A stretch of DNA of 64,000 bases from Jatrophihabitans_A lederbergiae. Its GTDB lineage: Bacteria > Actinomycetota > Actinomycetes > Mycobacteriales > Jatrophihabitantaceae. Where the stretch lies: contig NZ_JAVREH010000009.1 in assembly GCF_031845305.1 (NCBI RefSeq), positions 62,001 to 126,000 on the forward strand, given 5' to 3'. Position numbers and translations under genes: made by a program. The notes beneath the pieces are model-generated. The model worked only from the letters and a program-made list of their open reading frames with translations. It did not search any database and was not told where the DNA came from. Shown here piece by piece: positions 16,625-25,139 of the stretch; position 1 is the first letter of the stretch; every line of letters starts with the position of its first letter.

Positions 16625-17577
16625 GCGGCACCAGCTCCGACCCGGATGCGGGGGTCGATCAGCGAGTACAGCAGATCGACCAGGAAGTTGATCACGATGT
16701 AGGCGGTCGCCGTCACCAGGACGACGGCCTGGATGACGGGATAGTCGCGCTGGAACACCGCGTCGATCGTCATCTTGCCGATCCCGGGCAGGCCGAAGAT
16801 CTGCTCGGTCACCACGGCGCCCGAGATCAGCGCGCCGAGCTGTAGACCCACGATCGTGACGACGACGATGAGGCTGTTGCGCAGGGCATGCCGGCTGATC
16901 ACCACTCGCGGCTTGAGCCCCTTCGCCTTGGCGGTACGGACGTAGTCGGCCGACAGCGAGTCGAGCATCGAGGACCGGGTCTGACGCATGATCACCGCGG
17001 ACAGCCCGATGCCGAGGATGACCGTGGGCAGGACGATGTGGTGCAGGTTGTCCACCGGGTTGCTGGACAACGGCACGAAGCCGGACGCCGGGAACAGCCC
17101 CGTCGCCACCGACAGGTAGAGGATCGCCACCAGTCCGAGCCAGAAGTTCGGCACGGACAGCCCGATCAGCGCCACGGCGTTGGCGACCCACTCGGGTGCG
17201 CGGCCCCGGTGCACGGCGGCGGTGACACCGGCGCCGACGCCGACCAGGGATGCGAACACGATGGCCAGCGCTGCGAGCTCGAAGGTCACCGGAAGCGCCG
17301 TCCGCAGCATGGACGTCACGCTGGTACCGGTACGGATCGACGTACCGAGATTGCCCTGCACCGCGTTGGTGAGATAGCGCCAGAACTGGACGGGTAACGG
17401 CTGGTCCAGGCCGTACTGGTGGCGGATGGCCGCGAGCACCGCCGGCGACCGGTCCTCCCCCGCGAGGGCGAGGGCCGGGTCGCCGGGAAGCGCGCGTACC
17501 CCGAGGAACACCACCACCGTGGCCAGGAACAGCGTCAGCAGCGACTGCCAGGCCCGGTGAAAGAGGTAGCGGGACAT
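16621..17577 (-). CDS. Peptide ABC transporter permease, DppB type
   Basis: A 318-residue permease with an N-terminal helix, the extracytoplasmic GDPALALAGEDRSPAVLAAI segment, and six helices in all. The EAA loop is YVRTAKAKGLKPRVVISRHA. The C-terminus ends in LIDPRIRVG, as usual for DppB proteins. The ATG at 17577 lies 5 bases past the TAG of the binding protein. Confidence 0.9.
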   Translation of the reverse strand: MSRYLFHRAWQSLLTLFLATVVVFLGVRALPGDPALALAGEDRSPAVLAAIRHQYGLDQPLPVQFWRYLTNAVQGNLGTSIRTGTSVTSMLRTALPVTFELAALAIVFASLVGVGAGVTAAVHRGRAPEWVANAVALIGLSVPNFWLGLVAILYLSVATGLFPASGFVPLSSNPVDNLHHIVLPTVILGIGLSAVIMRQTRSSMLDSLSADYVRTAKAKGLKPRVVISRHALRNSLIVVVTIVGLQLGALISGAVVTEQIFGLPGIGKMTIDAVFQRDYPVIQAVVLVTATAYIVINFLVDLLYSLIDPRIRVGAGAA

Positions 17578-17582
17578 AACTG

Positions 17583-19259
17583 CTACTTGCCGTAGCCCGC
17601 GAAGCCGACCCGGATCACGCCGTCGGGAAAGACCTGAACGCCCTTGATCTTGTTGGCCACGCCGGTCAGGTTGCGCTGGCGGTACAGGTAGATGATCGGG
17701 TCTGCCTCCTGCACCTTGGCCACCGCCTGGCCGTAGAGGTCACGGCGCTTGGCGATGTCCGTGGTCTGACGAGCCTGCTCCAGCAGCGTGTCCAGTGCCG
17801 GGTCGTTGTAGCCGGCGACGTTCTGGCTGCCCCCGGTGCCGACGAAGTTGGTGATGTTGGCGTCCGGGTCGATCCGGCCGGACCAGCCCAACTGCAGCAA
17901 CTCGAAGTTGCCGGCATCCTGCTGGTCCAGCAGGGACGCATACTCCACGGGCTTGATCTGCAGGTTGAACCCGCCGTCCTTCACCATGGACTGCAGCGCC
18001 TGGGCCAGCCGCAGGCTGTCCGGGTTGTTCGAGGTGATCATCGAGATCGGGAACGGCGTCTGCACGCCTGCTTCCTTCAGCAGTTCCTTGGCCTTGCCGG
18101 GGTCGTGCTGCGTGCAGGTCTGAGCCTGCGGTGACGAGAACTCGCTGATCGGCGAGATAGCCGAGCAGGCGGGGTCGAACATCCCGTTGAAGACGACCTT
18201 GACGAGGCCGGCACGGTCGATCGAGTACTCGAAGGCCTTGCGCACGCGCGCGTCCAGCGCGGTGGGACGGTTGATCTTCTCAGCCGGCGTGCCGACGCCC
18301 TTGACGTTGCCGACGTTGAAGCTCACGCCCTGGTATCCCAGCGACGGTGACTGCAGCACCGTCAGCGAGCCGTCCTTCTGCAGGTTGGGAACGTCCTGCG
18401 GGGACAGGCTGTCGGCCACCTGCACGTCACCGGAGCGCAGGTTGGCCGCCCGGATGCTGGCGTCGGTGATGATGTGATACGAGATCGAGTCGAGGTGCAC
18501 GTTGGCGGCGTCGTAGTAGTTCGGGTCCTTCACCAGATCGATCGAGTTCTGCGGCACCCGCTTGGAGAACTTGAACGGTCCTACACACACCGGCGCGCTG
18601 GCGAACTTGGCACCCAGCCTCTTCGTCGCGGTGGGGCTCAGGATCATGCCGGCGCGGTCGGTCAACGCGGCCGTGAGCGGGGCGAACGGCGTCTTGAGGT
18701 GGACGACGACGGTGCTGGCATCGGGGGCGTCCACCGAGCTGATCGGACCCAGTTCGCTCTTGCGGCCGGAGGCGGTCAGCGTCAGGTTGCGCTCGAAGGT
18801 GGCCTGCACCGCGGCGGCGTTGAAGGGCGTGCCGTCGGCGAACCTGACGTTCTGACGAACCAGGATGGTGACCGTCTTGCCGCCGTCGGACACCTTCGGC
18901 AGGGCCGTGGCGAGTAGCGGAACGATGTGCGACTGCGCATCGGTGTCGTAGAGCTTCTGGCACATGGACGAGAACACATAGCGGGAGTAAAGGCTTCGCG
19001 ACAATGTCGGGTCCAGTTGGTCGGGTTCCGCGGACAGTGCCATCACCAGCTTTCCACCGGACTTGACGTCCGTCGCGGCGGCCGGTGTTCCGAATGAGTT
19101 CGCGGTAGCCGACCCCGAGGAGCCGGAACCGCCTCCGCTGTCGGCCTGTTTCACCGACGTGCATCCGGCCGCCAGAGCGGCGGTGACCACCGCGGCCCCG
19201 ACAACGGCGGCACCGCTCGGCACCCGGGCACCGACGGCTCGCAAGACTCGAACATCCAC
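17583..19259 (-). CDS. Peptide ABC transporter substrate-binding lipoprotein (SBP_bac_5), operon 1
   Basis: A 558-residue surface lipoprotein that delivers substrate to the permeases. The signal peptide ends in lipobox LAAGC (Cys about residue 33), then a Ser/Gly linker. Family-5 binding-protein motifs include VRFADGTPFNAAAVQATFER and RKAFEYSIDRAGL. I prefer GTG 19259, which has GGGAG 5 bases upstream; an ATG at 19271 is the alternative. A GTATAC palindrome lies about 45 bp upstream. It is first gene of the leftward operon through DUF1275. The likely ligands are peptides or gamma-glutamyl compounds, judged from the gamma-glutamyltransferase at the end of the operon. Confidence 0.88.
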   Translation of the reverse strand: MDVRVLRAVGARVPSGAAVVGAAVVTAALAAGCTSVKQADSGGGSGSSGSATANSFGTPAAATDVKSGGKLVMALSAEPDQLDPTLSRSLYSRYVFSSMCQKLYDTDAQSHIVPLLATALPKVSDGGKTVTILVRQNVRFADGTPFNAAAVQATFERNLTLTASGRKSELGPISSVDAPDASTVVVHLKTPFAPLTAALTDRAGMILSPTATKRLGAKFASAPVCVGPFKFSKRVPQNSIDLVKDPNYYDAANVHLDSISYHIITDASIRAANLRSGDVQVADSLSPQDVPNLQKDGSLTVLQSPSLGYQGVSFNVGNVKGVGTPAEKINRPTALDARVRKAFEYSIDRAGLVKVVFNGMFDPACSAISPISEFSSPQAQTCTQHDPGKAKELLKEAGVQTPFPISMITSNNPDSLRLAQALQSMVKDGGFNLQIKPVEYASLLDQQDAGNFELLQLGWSGRIDPDANITNFVGTGGSQNVAGYNDPALDTLLEQARQTTDIAKRRDLYGQAVAKVQEADPIIYLYRQRNLTGVANKIKGVQVFPDGVIRVGFAGYGK

Positions 19260-19302
19260 GGGAACTCCCATCTCGAAGTGGTGACTCAACCGTGAGCGTA
19301 TG

Positions 19303-19313
19303 TTGTATACGAG
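19303..19313. promoter_or_regulatory. Candidate GntR operator upstream of binding protein 1
   Basis: TTGTATACGAG contains the palindrome GTATAC and fits the FadR/GntR consensus yGTM-N0-1-KACy. It lies 43 bp upstream of the chosen start and between GntR copy 2 and the operon it would control. The same core followed by CGAG occurs at 26884-26896 in front of the other binding protein. Confidence 0.5.
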
Positions 19314-19450
19314 TCTCAAGCAAGCTAACTCGGGCGTTAGGACACAAGCTGATACCGAAGCGGCACACCAACCCAACATCGACCGGCGAGTGGTATGAGT
19401 TCCCCGTATGCACAAGGTAAACGACAGCGGGTCACAGACTAACTCGACCG

Positions 19451-20183
19451 GATCACGGTGGTCAGTCCTTGTCGAGGGTGTCCAGCGCGGCGGTGGAAGC
19501 CGCGTCGACGTGTGCCATGGCAGCGGCTTCGGCCGCATCAGGATCACCGGCCTCGATGGCGTCGACGAGACGGATGTGCTCGACCCACGAATGCGGCGCC
19601 CGATGCGCGGCACCCATCCGAAACACCCACTGCACATGCAGATACAACGCACTGGCCATCGCCGAGAGCCACCGGTTGCCACTGATATCGATGACCTTGA
19701 GGTGCAACTGACTGTTCAACTCCGCGACCCGGGCGAACTGCACCTGATCAGTGGCCTGCCGGGCAGCATCCAGCAACTCCCGCAGCACGACCACATCAGC
19801 CGCCGAGGCACGCTCGGCGGCCAGCCGCGCAGCCAGGGTCTCCAACCGCTGCCGCACCGCGAACATATCCGCGATCGTGGTCGCATCCGGTGAGGCAACC
19901 ACCGCACCCCGGCGCGGCACCATCACCACGAACCCCTCGGCCTGCACCACCCGCAACGCCTCACGTACCGGATTACGCGAAACCCCGAAATCCTCAGCGA
20001 GCCGATCCTCGGTCAGCCGTTCACCGGGAGCATAATCACCATTGACGATCCGCTGCCGCAACGCGACCAACACCTGATCACGTAACGGCACATCCTGCGC
20101 CCCAATGGTGTCTCCTGCCTGGGCAACCACGCCGAGGACCTCCTCCATCGCTACCTCCCACACGCATAACCCTGCATACCGCG
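19451..20183. repeat. 733-bp exact duplication, right copy (probable derivative)
   Basis: This segment is identical to 11164-11896. At its right end it carries the last 10 codons and stop of the gamma-glutamyltransferase gene, detached from the rest of that gene. At its left end it carries the first two codons of DUF1275, also detached. It begins 5 bp after the stop of the acetamidase gene. These orphan gene ends mark it as a pasted copy. Confidence 0.9.
19462..20148 (-). CDS. GntR/FadR-family (FCD) transcriptional regulator, copy 2
   Basis: The predicted 228-residue protein is identical to that at 11175-11861, with the same winged-helix and FCD domains. ATG 20148 uses the GGGAGG that came along with the copied 3' end of the gamma-glutamyltransferase gene. 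It ends the acetamidase operon and sits 202 bp upstream of the first gene of the next operon. Expression now depends on the acetamidase operon promoter, so the same regulator is produced under two different promoters (inference). Confidence 0.9.
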   Translation of the reverse strand: MEEVLGVVAQAGDTIGAQDVPLRDQVLVALRQRIVNGDYAPGERLTEDRLAEDFGVSRNPVREALRVVQAEGFVVMVPRRGAVVASPDATTIADMFAVRQRLETLAARLAAERASAADVVVLRELLDAARQATDQVQFARVAELNSQLHLKVIDISGNRWLSAMASALYLHVQWVFRMGAAHRAPHSWVEHIRLVDAIEAGDPDAAEAAAMAHVDAASTAALDTLDKD

Positions 20184-20188
20184 GCCAG

Positions 20189-21112
20189 TCATCGAATAGC
20201 GCCTTCAGGCAGCAGTGCGTGGACGCCCCACGTGTCGTTGGCGACCTGGGTAACCCGCAAGCTCACCGTCGGGCTGGCCAGAGCGAGGGTGGTGGAGCGG
20301 TCGAGACCGTAAATCGATTGCATCCAGTCCGCCATGGCCGCAAGGGCGTCGGTCATGGCGATATTCAGATCGGCATTGAAACCAAAGGTTATCCGTCCAG
20401 CGGGAGTCTCGGCGTGGACGCCGGATATGGCCGCCTCGTCGAGCAGATCGAGGGTCATCCTGGTCGTCATCCCGGTTTCGATTGCCGTTCCGGAGACCTC
20501 GCCGTCCCCCTGCGCGGCATGACCGTCGCCAACGGACAGCAGCGCGTCGGCAACCGTGACCGGCAGGTACAGAGTGGAACCGGCGACCAGCTCGCGACAG
20601 TCGATGTTGCCACCTCCCACCGTCCGGGGTGGGATTGTCGAGTGCCGGCCGGGCTCGGCCGGCGGGACGCCCGTCACGCCGAGAAACGGCGCCAGCGCCA
20701 CGGTGTGCCCTCGATCGTCGGTCCCGGTCTTGGCCTCGACGTCCAGGTCCCAGAGCAGCCACGCCGGCAGCTCGCCGGTAATTCCGAGCCGGCGGTTGAG
20801 CTCGTTGTCCTTCGCTCCGGATACTGTGAACCCCCAGTCGTCCGGCGTCAGGGAGTGCAGCCGGACGGCCAGGATCTGCCCGGGCCGAGCGCCGCGAACG
20901 CCGATGGGGCCGGTCAGGGTGTGACCGCGTGAGCCGCGTAACAGCGTCGCCACCTGCTCGCCCGGCTTTGTCTGCCGCTCGATGTGGCCATGGGCGTTCA
21001 GGGATCGCACCTCTACGCTATCGCCCGGCTCCACCATGAGGACGGCCGCCGCGTGCGGATCGAAGACATCGACAACGGTGTCATGGCCCGGCTGCAGAAA
21101 GTGTTCGGTCAC
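20189..21112 (-). CDS. Acetamidase/formamidase family protein
   Basis: A 307-residue cytoplasmic amidase of the FmdA/AmdA family, which hydrolyses formamide, acetamide or larger amides to ammonia and acid. PPRTVGGGNIDCREL and SVGDGHAAQGDGE are the family's metal-binding and active-site segments. GTG 21112 overlaps the stop of the upstream ATPase (GTGA), so the longer in-frame extension, which runs inside that gene, was rejected. Its place at the end of a peptide-type ABC operon suggests the imported ligand is an amide-bearing compound. The actual amide is unknown. Confidence 0.88.
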   Translation of the reverse strand: MTEHFLQPGHDTVVDVFDPHAAAVLMVEPGDSVEVRSLNAHGHIERQTKPGEQVATLLRGSRGHTLTGPIGVRGARPGQILAVRLHSLTPDDWGFTVSGAKDNELNRRLGITGELPAWLLWDLDVEAKTGTDDRGHTVALAPFLGVTGVPPAEPGRHSTIPPRTVGGGNIDCRELVAGSTLYLPVTVADALLSVGDGHAAQGDGEVSGTAIETGMTTRMTLDLLDEAAISGVHAETPAGRITFGFNADLNIAMTDALAAMADWMQSIYGLDRSTTLALASPTVSLRVTQVANDTWGVHALLPEGAIR

Positions 21113-23211
21113 GAAGCGGTCCTGGGCGTGGGGAGGGAGCTTATGCCTGAGTCGAGCGGGTAATGGCAGGCAACCGCGTGGCGTCCGCCGCTCTCGGCCA
21201 GCAGGGGCACTTGCTGGGCGCACTTCTCGGTGGCCAGCGGGCAGCGCGTCCGGAACCGGCATCCGCTGGGTGGATCTATTGCCGACGGGATCTCCCCCCC
21301 GAGTCCAGCGCTCGTCTTGGACCGTTCCAGGGTCGGGTCCGGCAGCGGGATCGCTTGGATCAACCCGGCCGTGTAGGGGTGTCTCGGGGCGGTGTACACC
21401 TCGGCGCTGGTGCCCAGCTCAACCAACTTTCCCAGGTACATGACGCCGATGCGATCGGCGAGGTACTTCAGCAGCGACAGGTCGTGGGAGATGACCACGT
21501 AGGTCAGGCCGTAGTCGTCCTGCAGCTTGCGCATCAGGTTCAAGATCTGGGCCTGCACCGACACGTCCAAGGCCGACACCGGCTCGTCGGCCACGATCAG
21601 CTTCGGCCGTAAGGCCAGCGCACGAGCCATCGCTATTCGCTGGCGCTGGCCGCCGGAGAACTCGTGGGCATAGCGGTCGGCGGCGTCGCCGGGCAGACCG
21701 ACCGCGTCGAGCAATTCCGCCACGGTCGCCCTGCGTTCGCGCCGCGTCCCGACGTGCTGGGCCACCAGCGGTTCCTCGACCAGGGCCGAGACCGGCATCC
21801 GGGGATCGAGGGCAGCCGATGAGTCCTGAAACATCATCTGCAAGTCGCGCCGCCTGCTTCGCAGCTCGCTTCCCCTCATCCCGGTCAGCTGCCGGCCGTC
21901 GAATCCGATTGTGCCGCTGGTCGGGTGCTCCAGGCCCACGATCATGCGTCCGATGGTCGTCTTGCCGCAGCCGGATTCGCCCACGATGCCGAGGGTCTCG
22001 CCGGGCAGCACACTCAATGAGACGCCAGAGACGGCGTGCACCCGGCGCTTCGGTTTGAACGGCATGCTGTTGCGCAGGCCGAACTCTTTGTGCACGTCGA
22101 GAATCTCCAGCAACGGCTCGTGGGTGGAGGTGTCCATCCGGTCGGCCCGCTGGCCCAGCTCCACATTCCGCAGCGGGTCCAGGACGTCCACCGAGCGGGG
22201 GTGAAAGCAGGAGTGCAGGTGCCTGGCACCGACATCGACGAGCGGCGGGTCCTCGGTCCGGCAGTCCTCCGCGGCGAACCGGCAGCGCGGGGCGAAGCGG
22301 CACATCGGCGGTAAGCCGGTCAGCTTCGGAGGTGTCCCCGGAATCGCCGCGAGCGACTGTCGCGCGTCCAGTTCGAGGGTGGGCATCGACTCGAACAGGG
22401 CTTCGGTGTAGCGGTGACGCGGGTCGGCGAACAACTGCGGCGTGCCGGCTTGTTCGACGACCCGGCCGGCATACATGACGACCACCCGGTCTGCGTGGCC
22501 GGCAATGACACCCAGGTCGTGGGTGACGAGCAGAATGCCCATGTCCAGGCGCTCTTTCAGATCGTCGAGAAGTTCGAGGATCTGGCGCTGGATCGAGACG
22601 TCCAAGGCAGTCGTCGGCTCGTCGGCGATGAGCATTTTCGGCTCGCACACCAGAGCGATCGCGATCATCGCTCGTTGCCGCATACCGCCGGACAACTGGT
22701 GCGGGTAGTCGTCCAGCCGCTCCTTGGGCCGGGGCATGCCGACCAGGCCGAGCACCTCCTCGGCCCGCCTGGATGCCGCTGCGTGGCCGCCGCCGCGATG
22801 GATTCGGTAGGCCTCGCGCAGCTGGCTGCCGATGGTGCGGGTCGGGTTCAGCGACGTCATCGGGTCCTGAAAGACCATCGCGATGTCGTTGCCGCGCAGG
22901 GCGCGCATCTCGGCCGCATCGAGACTGGACAGCTCTCGGCCGTCGAAGCGGAGTGATCCGCCGACGATGGAGCCGCCCGGCGGGAGCAGCCGCATCACCG
23001 ACATCCCGGTCATCGTCTTGCCCGAGCCGGATTCACCGACGAGGCCAACGGTTTCGCCCCGGTTGATCGAGAAGGTCACGCCGTCGACGGGCCGGACCCG
23101 AGCCTCCCGGGTCCGAATCTCCATCTGCAGGTCGATGACCTCGAGCAGAGCGCCTGATCCGGCGTTTCGGCTGAGCTGGCCGGCCGGGGCCGAGGTGGCC
23201 GAGCTGGTCAT
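21109..23211 (-). CDS. Fused DppD-DppF ABC transporter ATPase
   Basis: A 700-residue protein with two complete ABC domains. The first is GESGSGKTM (Walker A), LSGGMRQRAMIAIAL and MLIADEPTTALD. The second is GESGCGKTT, FSGGQRQRIAMARAL and LIVADEPVSALD. Both carry the oligopeptide C-terminal cysteine motif (CRFAPRCRFA; CRFRTRCPLA). The ATG at 23211 overlaps the permease stop (ATGA) and has GGAGGA upstream. The fusion gives one polypeptide both nucleotide-binding domains, in contrast to the split pair in the neighbouring operon. Confidence 0.92.
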   Translation of the reverse strand: MTSSATSAPAGQLSRNAGSGALLEVIDLQMEIRTREARVRPVDGVTFSINRGETVGLVGESGSGKTMTGMSVMRLLPPGGSIVGGSLRFDGRELSSLDAAEMRALRGNDIAMVFQDPMTSLNPTRTIGSQLREAYRIHRGGGHAAASRRAEEVLGLVGMPRPKERLDDYPHQLSGGMRQRAMIAIALVCEPKMLIADEPTTALDVSIQRQILELLDDLKERLDMGILLVTHDLGVIAGHADRVVVMYAGRVVEQAGTPQLFADPRHRYTEALFESMPTLELDARQSLAAIPGTPPKLTGLPPMCRFAPRCRFAAEDCRTEDPPLVDVGARHLHSCFHPRSVDVLDPLRNVELGQRADRMDTSTHEPLLEILDVHKEFGLRNSMPFKPKRRVHAVSGVSLSVLPGETLGIVGESGCGKTTIGRMIVGLEHPTSGTIGFDGRQLTGMRGSELRSRRRDLQMMFQDSSAALDPRMPVSALVEEPLVAQHVGTRRERRATVAELLDAVGLPGDAADRYAHEFSGGQRQRIAMARALALRPKLIVADEPVSALDVSVQAQILNLMRKLQDDYGLTYVVISHDLSLLKYLADRIGVMYLGKLVELGTSAEVYTAPRHPYTAGLIQAIPLPDPTLERSKTSAGLGGEIPSAIDPPSGCRFRTRCPLATEKCAQQVPLLAESGGRHAVACHYPLDSGISSLPTPRTAS

Positions 23212-24152
23212 GCGTCCTCCTTTGTGGTGCTGCCACCGCGTCCGATGAAGGCGCGTAGCCCGTGCTTCGCGCGCCGACCACCGCGCGGGTCGAGCGCGGT
23301 CATGACGTAGTCGCCGGCGAAGTTCGCGATCAGGATGGTGACGGTGATCGCCGCCCCGGGAAAGGTCGACAGCCACCACGACGTGGATAGGCTGGACGAC
23401 CCGGCGTGCAGGTCGCTGCCCCAGTCCGCTGCGGGCAATCGCACACCGAGGCCGAGGAAGCTGAGAGTGGTGGCGGTCAGGATGGCCCAGCCGACGGCAC
23501 TGCTTACCAGCACCACGACCTCGGTGATCAAGTTGGGCAGCAGGTGGCGCAACGACGTCCGCACGCCGGTAGAGCCGAATACCCTGGCGGCCTCGACGTA
23601 TTCGACTGAGCGCAGCCGGCGGACCGACGACTCCACCACCCGGGCGAAACCGGGCGTGAACGCGGCTCCGAGGGCAAACACCACGCTGGGAATGCCGGCA
23701 CCGACGGTCGCGATCAGGATCAGCGCGATGAGCAGCACGGGCAGTGCCAGCAGCACGTCGACCACCCGCATGACCACGGCCCGGATCCAGGACGGCGCCG
23801 CGCCGCCGATGATGCCGATGATCACGCCGGCGACGGTGGCCAGCAGCACACCGAGCACGCTGGCCACCAGCACGGGCCGAGCACCGTAGACAGTGCGGCT
23901 GAACACATCCCGGCCCAGCTGATCGGTGCCGAACCAGTGCGAGCCGCTGGGCGCCTGGAGGACCTCGACGCCGGTGGTGATCGGGTTGGTGCGTGCCACC
24001 GCGCCGGGCAGGACCATGACGACCAGAATCGTCAGCACCAGCAGGGCGACCACGATCAGCCCGATCATGCGACGGGTGCGGCCACCGCCGCCGCCCCCGG
24101 TGTGTTCCAGCCTGACTGTCGGGATGATTGTCGCGGTTGTCGTCGCTGTCAC
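23208..24152 (-). CDS. Peptide ABC transporter permease, DppC type, operon 2
   Basis: A 314-residue permease with a short Gly-rich N-terminus, a first helix near residues 29-50, the SHWFGTDQLGRDVFSR signature and four further helices. The EAA loop is AARVFGSTGVRTSLRHLLPN. GTG 24152 has AGGAG 7 bases upstream. It lies 52 bp after the DppB-type gene, the only sizeable gap in this operon. Confidence 0.9.
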   Translation of the reverse strand: MTATTTATIIPTVRLEHTGGGGGGRTRRMIGLIVVALLVLTILVVMVLPGAVARTNPITTGVEVLQAPSGSHWFGTDQLGRDVFSRTVYGARPVLVASVLGVLLATVAGVIIGIIGGAAPSWIRAVVMRVVDVLLALPVLLIALILIATVGAGIPSVVFALGAAFTPGFARVVESSVRRLRSVEYVEAARVFGSTGVRTSLRHLLPNLITEVVVLVSSAVGWAILTATTLSFLGLGVRLPAADWGSDLHAGSSSLSTSWWLSTFPGAAITVTILIANFAGDYVMTALDPRGGRRAKHGLRAFIGRGGSTTKEDA

Positions 24153-24204
24153 TGGATGCTCCTTGCGAACTGGGGGCTCGCGGCAGATCGCCGCGCGGCG
24201 CTGG

Positions 24205-25137
24205 TCATGCTGCCGCCGTAGCGAGACGGGTGCGCGGATCGACGGCCCCGACGATCAGATCGACGATCAGGTTGATCAGCACGTAGCCGAGCCCGATGAG
24301 CACGACCGACCCCTGCACCACCGGGATGTTCTTGTCACTGATCGACGCGGCCAGGAAGCTGCCCAACCCCGCCCGGCCGAAGATGACCTCGGTGATGGCC
24401 GCTCCGGTGAGGATGTTGCCGAACTGCAGGCCGATCGTGGTGATTGCCGGGATGGCCGAGTTGCGGGCCCCGTGTCGCAGCAGCACGCGCCACTCCGAAC
24501 AACCCCTGGCCCGCGCCGACTTGATGTAGTCGCTGCGGTACTCATCGATCACCCGTCCGCGGATCAACCGGGTGAGGATCGCGGCGTACCCCCAACCGAG
24601 GGAGACGGCCGGGATGATCAACGCCTTGCCGGTGCCGTCGTCGATGGCCGGCAGCACATTGAGCTTGACGCTGAACAGCAGCACCAGCAGCAGTGCGAGG
24701 AAGAAGTAGGGCACGGCCACACCGAGAAACGACGCCCCACGGGCGAGGCGGTCGGCCAGCGAGTTCGGCCGCATGCCCGCGATGAGCCCGAGTGGCACGC
24801 CGATCACGATCGCGACCAGCATGGCCGCTCCGGTCAGGATCAACGTGCTTGGCGTCCTGGACAGCAACTCGTGGGCCACTGACTGCTGGGTCAGGTAAGA
24901 GGTGCCCAGGTTGCCATGCAGCAGCTGGGTGAGAAACTGCAGGTACTGGCTCAAGAGCGGATCATTGAGGCCCAACGACTGACGCAGGGCGGCGATCTGC
25001 TCGGGAGAGGCATTCGAGCCGAACAGGATGACCTTGGCCGGATCGCCTGGAAGCATGTGAATCAGCAAGAACGCGATGATCGTGATGCCCAGCAGAACGG
25101 GAATCGCGGCTGCCAGTCGCCGCAGTATGAAGCCCAT
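24205..25137 (-). CDS. Peptide ABC transporter permease, DppB type, operon 2
   Basis: A 310-residue permease with six helices. The N-terminal LLIHMLPGDPAKV segment and the EAA loop KSARARGCSEWRVLLRHGA are typical. The C-terminus AVDPRTRLA is the usual DppB ending. The ATG at 25137 follows the binding-protein stop by 2 bases. Confidence 0.9.
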   Translation of the reverse strand: MGFILRRLAAAIPVLLGITIIAFLLIHMLPGDPAKVILFGSNASPEQIAALRQSLGLNDPLLSQYLQFLTQLLHGNLGTSYLTQQSVAHELLSRTPSTLILTGAAMLVAIVIGVPLGLIAGMRPNSLADRLARGASFLGVAVPYFFLALLLVLLFSVKLNVLPAIDDGTGKALIIPAVSLGWGYAAILTRLIRGRVIDEYRSDYIKSARARGCSEWRVLLRHGARNSAIPAITTIGLQFGNILTGAAITEVIFGRAGLGSFLAASISDKNIPVVQGSVVLIGLGYVLINLIVDLIVGAVDPRTRLATAAA

Positions 25138-25139
25138 GG

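Noticed and set aside
11100..20250. Insertion sequence as cause of the 733-bp duplication
   Set aside because: No transposase, terminal inverted repeats or target-site duplications are seen at the segment ends.
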